Origin: Dryomyza anilis
Lineage: Eukaryota > Arthropoda > Insecta > Diptera > Dryomyzidae
Assembly (NCBI GenBank): GCA_951804985.1
Contig: OX638133.1
Location: forward strand, 73,290,367 to 73,354,366
DNA length: 64,000 nucleotides
Direction: 5' to 3'
The notes under the pieces were generated by a model that saw only the letters and a program-made list of their open reading frames with translations, searched no databases and was not told the DNA's origin. Shown here piece after piece: positions 45,400 through 57,074 of the stretch; positions within the stretch are counted from its first letter, which is position 1; every line of letters starts with the position of its first letter. Made by a program: the position numbers and the translations under genes.

Positions 45400-47800
45400 T
45401 ATTCACTAAAATTTTTTTGTTTGTTTTTTTTTTTTTTAAATAAATTTGATAAATGTATTAAAATGTATTATTGTGAAATAATTAAAATTTTTATTTTTAA
45501 AAATATGTTTTATTTAATTTTTGTTATTATTATTATTCTAATTGTTGAAAATATTTTTTTTGTATTAATTAATTTTATTTTATGCTATTAACTTATATAA
45601 TTGTTTTTATTTTTCTTTGTTTTAATTGTAAAAATTATTTATTGTTATTTCATACTATTAACTTATATAATTGTTTTTATTTTTGTATATTTTAATTGTT
45701 AAAAATTATTTATTGTTATTTCTCATTATTTCTTGTTGTATTTTATTATTTTATGTTATTTATCATGATTATTTTTGTTTTATGTATTTTTTCTATTTTT
45801 CAATATTTTTTATAATTATTTTTATTATTTTACATTATTTCTTACTATTTCTTATTATTTTATATTTTTTTATATATTTATATTTAATTATTTTATTATT
45901 ATTTTTTTATTTTTCATTATTTTTTCACTTTTTATTATTTTATATTATTTTTTAATATTTTTTATTATTTTTTTGTTTTATTATCTTTTTTTTTGTATTT
46001 TTTTATTATTTTTCTGTTATTTTTTATTATTTTTTATTATTTTTATTTTTTTTATTATTTCTTATTATTTTTTATTATTTTTTTATTATTTTTTATTATT
46101 TATTATTTTTTATTATTTTTTATTATTTATTATTTTTTATCATTTTTTATTATTTTTTTATTATTTTTTATTATTTTTTATTATTTATTATTATTTTTTA
46201 TTATTTTATATTATTTTTTATTATTTTTTATTATTTTTTATTATTTTTTTTTATATTTTTATTATTTTTAATATTTTTTATTATTTTTTATTATTTTTTA
46301 TTATTTCTTATTATTTTTTATTATTTTTTTATTATTTTTTATTATTTTTTATTATTTATTATTTTTTATTATTTTTTATTATTTTTTATTATTATTTTTT
46401 ATTATTTTTTAATATTTTTTTTATTATTTTTTATTATTTCTTATTATTTTTTATTATTTTTTTATTATTTTTTATTATTTTTTATTATTTATTATTTTTT
46501 ATTATTTTTTATTTTTTTTATTATTATTTTTTATTTATTATTTTTTAGTATTTATTATTATTTTTTATTATTTTTTATTATTTTTTATTATTTTTTATTA
46601 TTATTTTTTTTTATATTTTTATTTTTTATTATTATTTTTTATTATTTTTTATTATTTTTTATTATTTCTTATTATTTTTTATTATTTTTTATTATTTTTT
46701 ATTATTTTTTATTATTTTTAATTATTTTTTATTATTTTTTATAATTTTTTATTATTTTTTATTATTTTTTATTATTTTTTATTATTTTTTATTATTTTTT
46801 ATTATTTTTTATTATTTTTTATTATTTTTTATTATTTTTTATTATTTTTTATTATTTTTTATTATTTTTTATTATTTTTTATTATTTTTTATTATTTTTT
46901 ATTCTTTTTTATTATTTTTTATTCTTTTTTATTATTTTTTATTATTTTTTATTATTTTTTATTATTTTTTATTATTTTTTATTATTTTTTATTATTTTTT
47001 ATTATTTTTTTTATTATTTTTTTTATTATTTTTTATTATTTTTTATTATTTTTTTATATATATATATTTCTTTATTATTTTTTGTATTATTTTTATTACT
47101 TTTTATTATTTTAATGTTATTTTATGATATTTTTATTATTTTTATTACTTTTATTAATTTTTATACTTTTTTGTTTATTTTTTGTTATATTAATTTAATA
47201 ACTTTTTATTTTTATATTATTTTATTGTTATTTTATGTTTTTTTTTTAATTTTTTAAATTATTTTTTTTTTTTAATTTTTTTATTATTTTTTTATTATTT
47301 TTTTTTATTATTTTTTATTATTTTTTATCATTTTTTATTATTTATTATTATTTTTAATTATTTTCTATTATTTTTTTCTTTTTTTTATTATTTTTTATTA
47401 TTTTTTTATTATTTTTTTACTATTTTTTATTATTATATATTTTTATTATTTTTTTATTTTAATATTTTTATTTTTTTACGTTTTTATTTTTTTTTCTTTT
47501 CTTTTTATAATTTTCATTTTTTTATACATTATTTTCCATTTTTTTTTTCTTTTATTAAATTTTTCCTATTAATTTCATTTTTTTTATTAATTTTTAATAT
47601 TTGTTTTATTTTGATTTTTTATTGTTTTTTATAATTTTTATTATTTTTTTTTTATTACAGAATAAACTTTAGTATAATTTAAATAATTTTATAAAATTAT
47701 TTTCTTTATGTTTTTTATTTGTAATAATTTTATAATTTATTTAAATTTTTCAATTTTATTATTTTTTCGTTTTTTTATTTATTTTTTATTTTAATATGTG
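45400..47800. repeat. T-rich low-complexity tract with ATTATTTTTT array
   Basis: About 2.4 kb of almost pure T/A. The core (about 46560-47000) is a near-perfect tandem array of the 10-mer ATTATTTTTT; elsewhere the unit is 9-11 bases. The 257-codon frame of Phe, Leu, Ile and Tyr is produced by this composition and is not a gene. Confidence 0.95.
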
Positions 47801-47997
47801 CCCTATTAGTTTATTAAATTAAAATTTCCAGCACCTATTTCTCTAAAAACCAAAAACAACACCAACGTTTTCATTAAATCTTATAAGCTACAAAAACTTT
47901 TAAACAATTTAAGCAATTTAAACTTTTCAAAAACAAAAAAACATAACTTTCCAAAAATTATTTCAATGACTAACTTTTGCCTGAAGTTTTCAACGAT

Positions 47998-49813
47998 TTA
48001 CTCCTTGTCGAAACTTTGCGTTAGCGACTTGAACCACGACTTACCGGTCGGACGCGCCGTCTTCGATTTGCAGGACTTCTTGCGTGCCTCCGGATTGGTG
48101 GACGATTCACGCGAATCGATTTGCATGGCCTCATCGTTGTCAGTGAGCTGAGTCTTAAGCATTTTCTTCAAATTAATTATCTGCAAAAGTTAAAAATAAA
48201 ACAAGTTTTGTTCAATACAAAGGAGAAAATAGAAATAAACCGTCAGTAAATGACATGAATTTCACTATTTTAAGTGTTTTCAAATTGCACAATTAATTAA
48301 TTAATTTATTTCACACAACTTTGCACATTCTTCACTAATGAATCTGCGTTATTCTGCCAAAGAATCTTCATGGTCAACTCTAGAATGAATCGATAAAATG
48401 TGCTAGGTGTGCGAATTGGAACTATAAATTTTCGGTAAGACAACTATGTAATAGCTATAGTGATTAATATGCGTTTTCTTTCAATAGAAAATAAAAATTG
48501 GAAAAATAATGTGTTACATTTAATAAGAAGGAAAATAACGAAATTTGTTGATTACGATGAAAAACAGTAATAAATATTAAATAGGTATTTAATATTTTAT
48601 TTTTGCATATGATATGAGTGATCATTTATAAATTGATTATTTCATTATTACGATTAATTCAAACCAAGTATTGAAACTGAAAACGAAACCTATACTAAGA
48701 AAAAAGTGACGTAATAATATTAAATAAAATCTATTTAAATTTGATTTAAATTCTTTTGTAATACCAAAAAGTAATACTCTATGCAAAAATATATTACGTG
48801 CGTATTTAATTTCAAATTAAATAAAAAGTATTTAATTTTATTACATACGCAATTAAAATCATTATTTCAAAAAAATTATATTTTAGAAATATTTTCAACA
48901 TTATTAAAGTTTGCTTTTTGAAAGTAACCACGATAAAATTATGTAATGTGTCCAACCTATAGAACCACCGTGAGTGATAAAAATTTCGAAAAAAGTAAAA
49001 AAAATAATAATTGTATCTTTTCCTAAACTTCTTTATATGAAATAAATAGTTTTAAAATATTAATTGACTTGTTTATGATCTTGTGATTAAATTAAAATTT
49101 TATTATTTTAATAAAAAGTAATAAATAGTATTTAGATCAAATTTTATTACCTACGTAATAAATTTAAATAAAAAGTATTTACTTCAAATTTTATTACGTA
49201 CGTAATAAATTTAAATAAAAAGTATTTACTTCAATTTTAAATAAAAAGTATTTAATTTAAACAAAAAAGACAACGGTTGAAAAACGTGTCGAAAAGTATT
49301 TAAATGTATTACTTTTTATTTAATTTTAATACTTTTTTCCCTCAGTGTATATCCGATGAATCGTATCATTTTTTAAAAGGGAAGCGGTAACAGAAACTGT
49401 TTATAAAAATCATTCCGTTTTCGATTTCACACATTTTTTAATAAAGATTCCGATTTCACACATTTTTAATAAAGGTTCCGATTCTGGTTCCAACAATCGA
49501 AACGGTTCCGGTACCGGTTCCGTTTCTTTGCGGTCGCTGATTCAAGCTGTCGTTGTTTGTTGGAACTTTTGAAATTCAAATCAAATACTCACCTCCTGCT
49601 CAATGTGTTCCTTATTTTTCAAGCGCTTGGCCTTCTCCGTATTGGCGCGATGTATTTGCTCATCAATGCAATTAGAGATCGTGTCACAGGAATCAACCCA
49701 ATCCTGCAGAGTCTGTGCAATTTTGCTGGTATAGCCGGGCGGTATATCGCGCCCCTGAGCGTAATCGATTTCAAGAAAACGATTATTTTGAAATAATTTG
49801 CCATGAATAATGT
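47998..49813 (-). CDS. C-terminal exons of an unrecognised coiled-coil protein
   Basis: Two minus-strand exons with normal codon use: 49813-49593 and 48180-47998, joined by a 1.4-kb intron (GTGAGT donor, TTTTGCAG acceptor). The first exon enters after two bases of a split codon, so further 5' exons lie upstream; none was found to the end of the window. The visible ~134 residues read IIHGKLFQNNRFLEIDYAQG, a Cys-containing helix region (TLQDWVDSCDTISNCIDEQI) and a charged heptad-like stretch (RANTEKAKRLKNKEHIEQEI, then INLKKMLKTQL). A Ser/Lys-rich tail follows (ARKKSCKSKTARPT), ending SWFKSLTQSFDKE. A consensus donor (GTAAGT) at 48044 gives an alternative in which the protein continues to another exon. 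I do not recognise the family; a coiled-coil, possibly nuclear protein is only a guess from composition. Confidence 0.7.
48693..49350. mobile_element. MITE of ATTAAATAAAAAGTATTTA words
   Basis: Ends ATACTAAGAAAAAAGTGACG and, inverted, ATACACTGAGGGAAAAAAGT. The interior repeats AATAAAAAGTATTTA and TTACGTACGTAATAAA, which are self-complementary. It lies in the intron of the coiled-coil gene. Confidence 0.6.
49370..49545. repeat. GGTTCCGATTCCGG microrepeat
   Basis: Degenerate GGTTCCG(A/G)TTC repeats like those at 42380-42680 and 30530-30690. No gene. Confidence 0.5.
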
Positions 49814-49907
49814 CTGAAAATACAAAAAATAAAACAAATTTACTAACTGTATAATATAAAAACTTTAGTTTTTACGTAAATTTCACGATATATTGGCAAC
49901 TACACAT

Positions 49908-50231
49908 TAGGGTGTCACTTATTTGACACTTTTTTTGATTTTTAGTTTTCTCACCCCCTAGGATAATCGACAATCGGTAATACGGAAAATTATCGAAAAT
50001 CCGATTACATATAATTTTTTTTTCACAAACAGTTCTACATGATTGCATACTCGAAATACTGTTTTGAAATATTCTAAATTTCGACTTCTAGTACATATGC
50101 ACCTCCTAGTACAATTTTCAATGTACTTGCAGCACGTGTTCCCGTTGTTCAAAATCAAAAAAAAATTTGTGAGTCCTAATAAACAATCCTAGGGGGTGAG
50201 ACAGGGGTGTTAAAAAATAAGTGACACCCTA
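49908..50231. mobile_element. hAT-type MITE, TAGGGTGTCACTTATTT ends
   Basis: Inverted ends TAGGGTGTCACTTATTT; perfect 8-bp duplication CTACACAT at 49900-49907 and 50232-50239. It is 324 bases long, non-coding, and lies just upstream of the 49593-49813 exon. Confidence 0.9.
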
Positions 50232-50239
50232 CTACACAT

Positions 50240-51752
50240 ACATTAAATAGCTTCCGGGTGCCATGGAGAAATTGTATTTTAGAACAAGAAATCCGTGTGA
50301 AATTTACCACCTTTTCAATTGTCACAATATCACAATAAGCGGTTTTCTATGCGTCGATAGCATAGCATTCAGCAGGAAATTGCTTCAGTCAGAGTTGCCA
50401 TTGTGTCTTAAGGTTGTGGCAAACTAACAAATTGGTATTTCGCATGAAGCTCTACATCGAATACCATAACCACTAATTGAATTTAATTGATTCCCAACTA
50501 AGATTGACTTTTGGTGCGTCAATTGATGCTTCTATTAATTTTCTAGCTATATTATGTACTTCTTCGTATATTCTGCAATAATGTGTCTAGTTTATAATGC
50601 AAATCCTTAAAATTTTATATATATTTTTTTTTAATTTTCAAGTTATTTCAAAACTTTTTAACACATTTAAATTTTAAAACCAATCTAGTTTATTATTAAA
50701 GAATCATAATATCAAAGAAAACAATACTTATGGATAATATAAGTAGTTGGCTCCACTTTCTTTATATATAAAGCTTTTTTATGTTCTTTTAAGCCACCTC
50801 AAAGCCACTTAGATTAGTTTTCCAAAAAACTTTAGATCTATTTTTCTGTTAATTGTCAGAACTAATTTAAATATGGGGAGCCTGGAGTAAAGCAAAACGT
50901 TTTGATTTACCTCAATAAAAGTTCATTTGAATAATTTTTAAATTCTTTTGAACGTTTTAACAGAATAATGTATTTTAATTGATTTGTGAGCTATTTTTCA
51001 AAACTGCTCCATTTTGGACTTGTTGAAAAATGTTAGGGCAAAATGGGAAACTTCAAAATTTCTACCAAAATGCTATTTGAATCTTTCTTTTTCCTTTGTT
51101 TTTTTTAACAACAAAGGAAAACATGTCAAATATATTAAGAATAAAAAATATATACAGAGAAAAAAATATTGTAAGTATATATAACAATTGATATTAATAG
51201 AAAACAAAAACGTATTTCAATTAAAAATATGAATATATTTACTAATTATTTAATTGTATTCACACATTTTTTATTATAAATATTAATAGGAATACATTTA
51301 ATATCACGTGAATACAATTAAATGATTAATCGTGTATACAATTATTGTTTGTAGCTTTAGTTTTTTGTTTTTTCAAATGCAACTCTGGTATGTGAGCTAT
51401 TTTCTTGAGTTTTTTCATTTTACATTGTGCCATGTAGAGTGTTTGATGGCCGTATCAATAGCCGCGTAAATATAGGCGCTGATGAATTCGCAGAATATAT
51501 CGTATTCTACAAATTCGTGAACCGATATCGACGCGGGAGATTCTCAATAAATGTCCTGAATATAATAAAAGCATGTATATAAAAATCGCATGACTATATT
51601 TAAACCAATTAAAAATGATTTCAATGTTAAACAATTTTTAATTGGTTTTACTAAATATTTTATAAATTTCTATTAAAAATTGTGTTCATCGAAATAAATT
51701 TTGTTGTTGTTACTAAATAATTAATTGAGATAAATTAATTCTCAATAAAACA
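50240..51752. other. AT-rich, probably intronic sequence
   Basis: No exon seen. Around 50875-51050 and 52230-52470 phrases such as GGGTAAAGTGGGA occur in opposite orientation, suggesting the eroded ends of a larger element enclosing the 51758-52001 insertion. Confidence 0.4.
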
Positions 51753-51757
51753 TTTAA

Positions 51758-52001
51758 TATATCGTCGGTGATACTGCAAAACTGCCAATCTACATTTTCG
51801 AATACCTCTTCGAATACCCTTTACAGAAGAAACCAAACTATTTTCAGTCTCAATTCTGCACTTACTTGATACAAAATTAAGTATGTCATAACTTTATCTA
51901 ATTTATCCGATCAGCATATCATTAAAAACCCGATTATAACACAAAATTAGGCGTAATTTTCACATGCAATTAGGCGGTTTTGCAGTATCACCGACGATAT
52001 A
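51758..52001. mobile_element. TTAA-flanked MITE with long inverted ends
   Basis: Arms 51753-51786 and 51973-52006 are complementary over 34 bases with one mismatch (core CGTCGGTGATACTGCAAAAC). TTAA lies at 51754-51757 and 52002-52005, consistent with piggyBac-type insertion. About 244 bases, no ORF. Confidence 0.75.
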
Positions 52002-52571
52002 TTAAATATAATGAAGTATACAGGCCATTTGCAGATATGGCAGTTTCATTCAAGCAAATTGTACAAAATTCTTCTTTTTCTGATAAAGTTGAAAATTTTT
52101 TTGTTCTTGTCTGCATTTCAGATCTTTTCTCAGGTGATGTCAAAATTTGGATTTTTATATGCTTGTGGCCAAGATAGAAGTTTTTTTTAGCTAAATCAAT
52201 TAACACAATATTTGCACTAAAATTACAACAAACATTGCTTAAATAACGTTTCCCACTTTACTACGGAAAGGGTTTCCCACTTTACCACAATATCGCAATT
52301 TTATTACACCATTTAAGAAATTTTATTTATTTGCAAACCCCGTTTGTATTTCAAAAGCTATTTAAAAAAAACATACCTTCTTCATTAAAAACGACAACAA
52401 TTCACACTGCAAAAACATGTCAAAAATTTACAATTTCCTACATTACCCCATGTCCCACTTTACCCTACAAATTAATGCAATTGTTTCAATATGTTTTTGG
52501 GATATTTGCATCTTAAGTCGAACAACATTTATTTTTGTTAGACTTTTTATATTGTTTTTTTTTTTTAACAT

Positions 52572-53117
52572 TTAGGGCCAGTTTTTTAATGCTAGTTGAA
52601 CTTTGTTTGTGGTTTAAACTTCGTTTAAAATCAGAATCGATTTTTTCAGTGAACTTCAACCGTCGTTTAAACTTAGTTTAAACAACCGATGGTTTAAACA
52701 ACTGATGGTTTAAACTACGATTTATGTTTAAAATTTTTGACATGAATTTTTCTCACAACACTTTTCACTATTTTCTATCGCTGCGTTGATTCACAAATTA
52801 TTATTAAATTATTATTGTATTTTTGCACACTATGCATTAAAAAAGAACTCTCACGTGCATTTTAGTTGCTCGATCTGTTCCTAAAATTTAAAGATACATT
52901 AATATTATTTTTTGAAACAATTTTTTTATTTGTTTAATTTTGAATGAAATTTATCAGAAGTCAAAATCGAGAGAATTATTTGTCATTAGCCTGTGGTGCC
53001 ATATGTATTGTCTTAGTCTGTGTTCATTTTTAACTATTACTGAAATACAGCCAACAAAATTAAACGTCGTTTAATATAATGGGAAGATTAATTTAACGGA
53101 GTTTAAACTAGCACTTA
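52572..53117. mobile_element. Possible MITE of GGTTTAAAC words
   Basis: The left end (TTAGGGCCAGTTTTTTAATG, then CTAGTTGAAC) and inverted right end (CTAAGTGCTAGTTTAAAC) align with a gap. The interior has several self-complementary GTTTAAAC copies. Confidence 0.5.
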
Positions 53118-54089
53118 GGAACTAATGATAAACAAGAAAGTGATTTATGGTATCCTGGGGGTCGATTCCACAACTGTGAAAAACGCGATGTACACAATAT
53201 TTAGCGAAAATAACAATCTAGCGATTCCGAAAATGTGAAAAGTGAACACAAACGTCAAAAAAGTTAATACGAAAAAAGCATTAAATTCACTAAAATTTAG
53301 TTGGTGAATAAAAATGTAAATTTAATTTGCTCTCAATTGATATAAAAAGGACGGATAGTAAAAAGACGTTTTAATGGAGAAAGCTATATTTTACAACTTT
53401 TTTTTACGCTATTCTCAACTGCTTGATTTAAACATGCAAACTATTTTAATTCAACGGCAAATGTTGATTGGGAATGAAAACCAAAAAATAGTCATGTAAT
53501 AAATAAAGAAAAAATCAAAAGCCATAAACGCTATCTATAGAAATGGTGTCGAAGAATATTAACTTTATTTGCCATAACTCATTTAATATAAATGCATGAA
53601 AATCATGTCGCATTTACTGATAAATTCTTATAAACAGCAACGCAGCTAATTGTCTCGTTGCACATGCTACATAATTAGGATGCAAAATAACGAAGGATTA
53701 TTAGAGCATTAGCAAGGACCAAGCAAGGGCCAAGCAAGGACATGACAATGCCAGTGGTGGCCAGAAGACACAATATGCAGCTGCGTCAACAGCTTTTAAA
53801 ACGTCGCTACACAATACCAACAATGCATCAGTGTCAGTGTATTTAAAATGAAAGTAAAAAAAAAAAATACAAAAAAATAAAAAAATTAAATTAAAAAAAG
53901 AAAAGAAAAGAAAAAGAGCAAGTACTAGAGGAAGTTGAATATAATATAAAGTTGAAAAAAAAAAACAAAACAACGTCATTACGAAAGAATTAAATGAAAA
54001 TGTTGCATCATTATTGCAAATTTCAATTTGGCTCCTTCAACACCAATGAAATGATGACACAATGTAACACATACACCAAAAAAAAAAAA
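53118..54089. other. AT-rich sequence without a gene
   Basis: Bases 53690-53830 are richer in GC (CAAGGACCAAGCAAGGGCC) but encode nothing convincing on either strand. A 92-codon minus-strand frame is mostly Phe/Leu from a poly-A/G tract and is rejected. Confidence 0.45.
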
Positions 54090-54790
54090 AATTAAAATTC
54101 AGAAATTCCATTTGAAATTCAAAAGACATCAATTGAAATTCAAAAGACATCACTTGAAATTCACAAATTTCATTTGAAAATCAAAAGACATCAATTGAAA
54201 TTCAGAAATTCCATTTGGAATTAAAAAGACATCAATTTAAATTCAGAATTTTCATTTGATATTCAAAAGACATCAGTTGAAATTCAGAATTTTCATTTGA
54301 TATTCAAAAGACATCAATTGAAATTCAGAAATTCCATTTGAAATTCAAAAGATATCAATTGAAATTCAGAAATTAAATACATTTGAAATTCAAAGGACAT
54401 CTATTGAAAATCAGAAATTTCCATTTGTTATTCAGAAATTTCCATTTTAAATTCAAAAAATGTCCATTTGAAATTCAGAAAATTTCCATTTGAAATTCAG
54501 AAGTGTTCATTTAAAATTCAGAAATTTTTATTTAAAATTCAGAAGTTTTCTTTTTTCATTTGAATTTTCATTTTAAATTTAGAAATTTCTATTTGAAATT
54601 CAGAAATTTTCATTTGAAATTTAGAAATTTAGATATTAAATTCAGAAATTTAGATTTTAAATTCAGAAATTTCCATTTGAAATTCAGAAACTTTCATTTA
54701 AAATTTAAACGGAAATTTCTGATTTTCAAATCAAAATTTCTGAATTTCAAATAGAAATTTCTGAATTTCAAATGAAAATTTGATAATTTT
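54090..54790. repeat. CATTTGAAATTCAGAAATT repeat array
   Basis: About thirty imperfect ~20-base repeats alternating CATTTGAAATTCAGAAA and CAATTGAAATTCAAAAGACA. After 54705 the orientation flips (AATTTCTGAATTTCAAAT), making a large foldback. The 64-codon frame of FHLKFRN repeats is a by-product. Confidence 0.8.
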
Positions 54791-55329
54791 AAAATTAGAT
54801 GTGTTTTGTAAAGGATTAATATTATTTTAAGTTTATATTTAATTTTTTGTTTCGGTGTTTCATCAGTATTAACAAAGTTGATGCATGCACAGAGTCACAC
54901 ACATTCATCAGCACTCACACCCACATATTTACATTGTCTGTAAATAAATTTGCAGCTGTTCCTAATGATGTTGTTAAGAATGTCCTTTGTTTTACATTCT
55001 ATTCGTTGCTCTCGAAAACAGATATAGCAAATAAACTTTTATAGAGACGAAAAGTTGAACTCTTTAGTTTTTAAATTTAAATTTTAAAAAATCACAAAGT
55101 ATTTAAAGAATCGAAGGTCGGCAGAAATTGAAGGACTTCAAATATACAAAAGAACAAAACAAAGTCCTGTCCGAAAAATATTTTCAGTACGAAAATTTCT
55201 ATTACAAAGTCTACAATCGTCAATTCGAAAATATGTTTTCTTAAAAATTCTATAAAGTCTCAATTTCAAATATTAAATATTAATATTATTTGAAATATTT
55301 ATTTGAATATATTAATTTTTTGTAGAATT

Positions 55330-55690
55330 TTTCCAATTTTAAATAGAAAATCTCAATTTAGTTTAGAATTTCCCAATTTAAAATGAAAAATTTTAATTTT
55401 ATTTGAAATGTTCTCAATTTCAAATGAAAAATCTCTATTTCATTTGAAATTTTCCCAATTTCAAACGGAAAGCTCTCAATTAAAAATGGTGTAGGAATCA
55501 CATATACACCATTTTTAATACCATTTTAAAATTCCAAATGAAATTTATAATTGAAATTGAAAAAATCTCACATGAAATTGAGAATTTTTCTTTTGAAATT
55601 GAGAAATTGCAATAGAAATTGAGATTTTCCACGTGAAATTGGGAAAATTCCAAATTAATTGAAAATTGAAATTAAGAAATTTGCAGTATA
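55330..55690. repeat. AATTTCAAATGGAAAATCTC repeat block
   Basis: Same degenerate family as 30340-31000, again switching orientation around a short palindromic centre near 55490-55530 (GGTGTAGGAATCAC). Confidence 0.6.
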
Positions 55691-57074
55691 TACTTACCCA
55701 AGTAACACATTTCAAAGCTTAGTCTGAATCTGTAGATTAACATGTAACGAATATGTATCGATACGTAGAATTGAATCGGTTCTTCGATAAGAACGGAAAT
55801 CTATATAGAAATCTGTATTGAAACTCGAAAAATTCTATTCAAACTTAAAAAAAATTGAGAATCGATATATAGAAAAACTGTGTCATGGGGCAAGGATTTC
55901 TCTACTTTTTTCCATTTAAATTTCGCTACGTATCTACTGCCAAACTAGCGAAAATATCTAGAATTCGTGACGAAATCTGTACTTTGTGTTACGCGTAGAT
56001 TTTTCCTTTTGAATTTTGAAACAAATAAAGTTCACTACATTACCGACAAAATATTGTCAAACTCGCAAAACCCCTTAGTTAGATTTAAAACGAAAAACGT
56101 GGGGCGCATCCAATCGATAAAATTACATTACCCTACCCCATTTGGTGCGGTAAAAGATGCAAAAAATATTAGAAACATTTACGGCGCTGATTCCGAAAAT
56201 GGCATCAGTTTTGTCCAATTGGCTATATTTTTTTTATATATCCCATTTTTCAATATCCCATTATTTTGGTCTTCTTTTATTTTTAAAATTCCAAAAAGAG
56301 AAAAGAATGAAATTATCTTTTCGATATTAGACGCAGAAAACATCACGCTACAATAGAAAAATTTGCTTTTATGCGTGAAAAAATTTGTTTGCGCAATATA
56401 AGTTAATAAATATTTAAAAAAAAACAAAAAAATGTAAGTATTTTTTTCAAAAATATCAATTTAATTTAAAATTTTCCCAATTTAAGATGGAAAATCCTAA
56501 TATCATTTGGATTTTTCTTATTTCCAGTTGGAACTGGTGTAGAGAATGTAATTTCTAATAAATTTAAATGTCGCTATAAATTCAACCATTTGTGTTTTTA
56601 AATAAACTACCATCATAAAACTAATGGAACTGTCAATGGAAAGCTATGCAAACTGTTAAAAAAACTAAAACCACAACGACAAAGGCAAAGGCAACGCCAA
56701 AGAAACCGAAAATCTTTGCAAAGCTGTATAAAACAATGTAGATGGTGTGTGGGTGGCATGGACTTGAGAAGCACCAAAATCTGTAGAGCATTCAAAGTAC
56801 TTTACATACATAAATAATTCGACAAGTTTAAGGCGAATACGTTGGCAGCTTTGTGTTTATTTAGCGATGGTTAAGCAAGGATTTTTGTTTAAGTTTTTTA
56901 TTATTTTATTTGTTTAGTTTTTTCTTAAATCAGCAAATTTCAATTATCACAATAATAAAAATATATCTTTTTATTTATTTATTTATTTATTTATTTACTT
57001 ATTTATTTGTTTGTTTGTTTGTTTATTTATTAAAAAAGTAATTTAAAAATAAATAAAAAAAAATTACTAAATAT
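55691..57074. other. AT-rich sequence with a MITE fragment
   Basis: No gene found. Bases 56115-56235 resemble the 31095-31276 element (CCCTACCCCATTTGGTGCGG, GATTCCGAAAATGGCATCAG). A TTTA/TTTG tetranucleotide run lies at 56965-57030. A 129-codon frame at 55967-56356 overlaps the repeat and shows no protein-like composition, so it is not called. Confidence 0.45.

Noticed and set aside
45775..46548. 257-codon frame of Phe, Leu, Ile and Tyr
   Set aside because: Produced by the ATTATTTTTT low-complexity tract; no protein-like composition.
53701..53979. 92-codon minus-strand frame rich in Phe
   Set aside because: Translation of an A/G-rich tract; not protein-like.
55967..56356. 129-codon plus-strand frame
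   Set aside because: Overlaps a MITE fragment and AT-rich DNA; no recognisable domain, splice context or codon bias.
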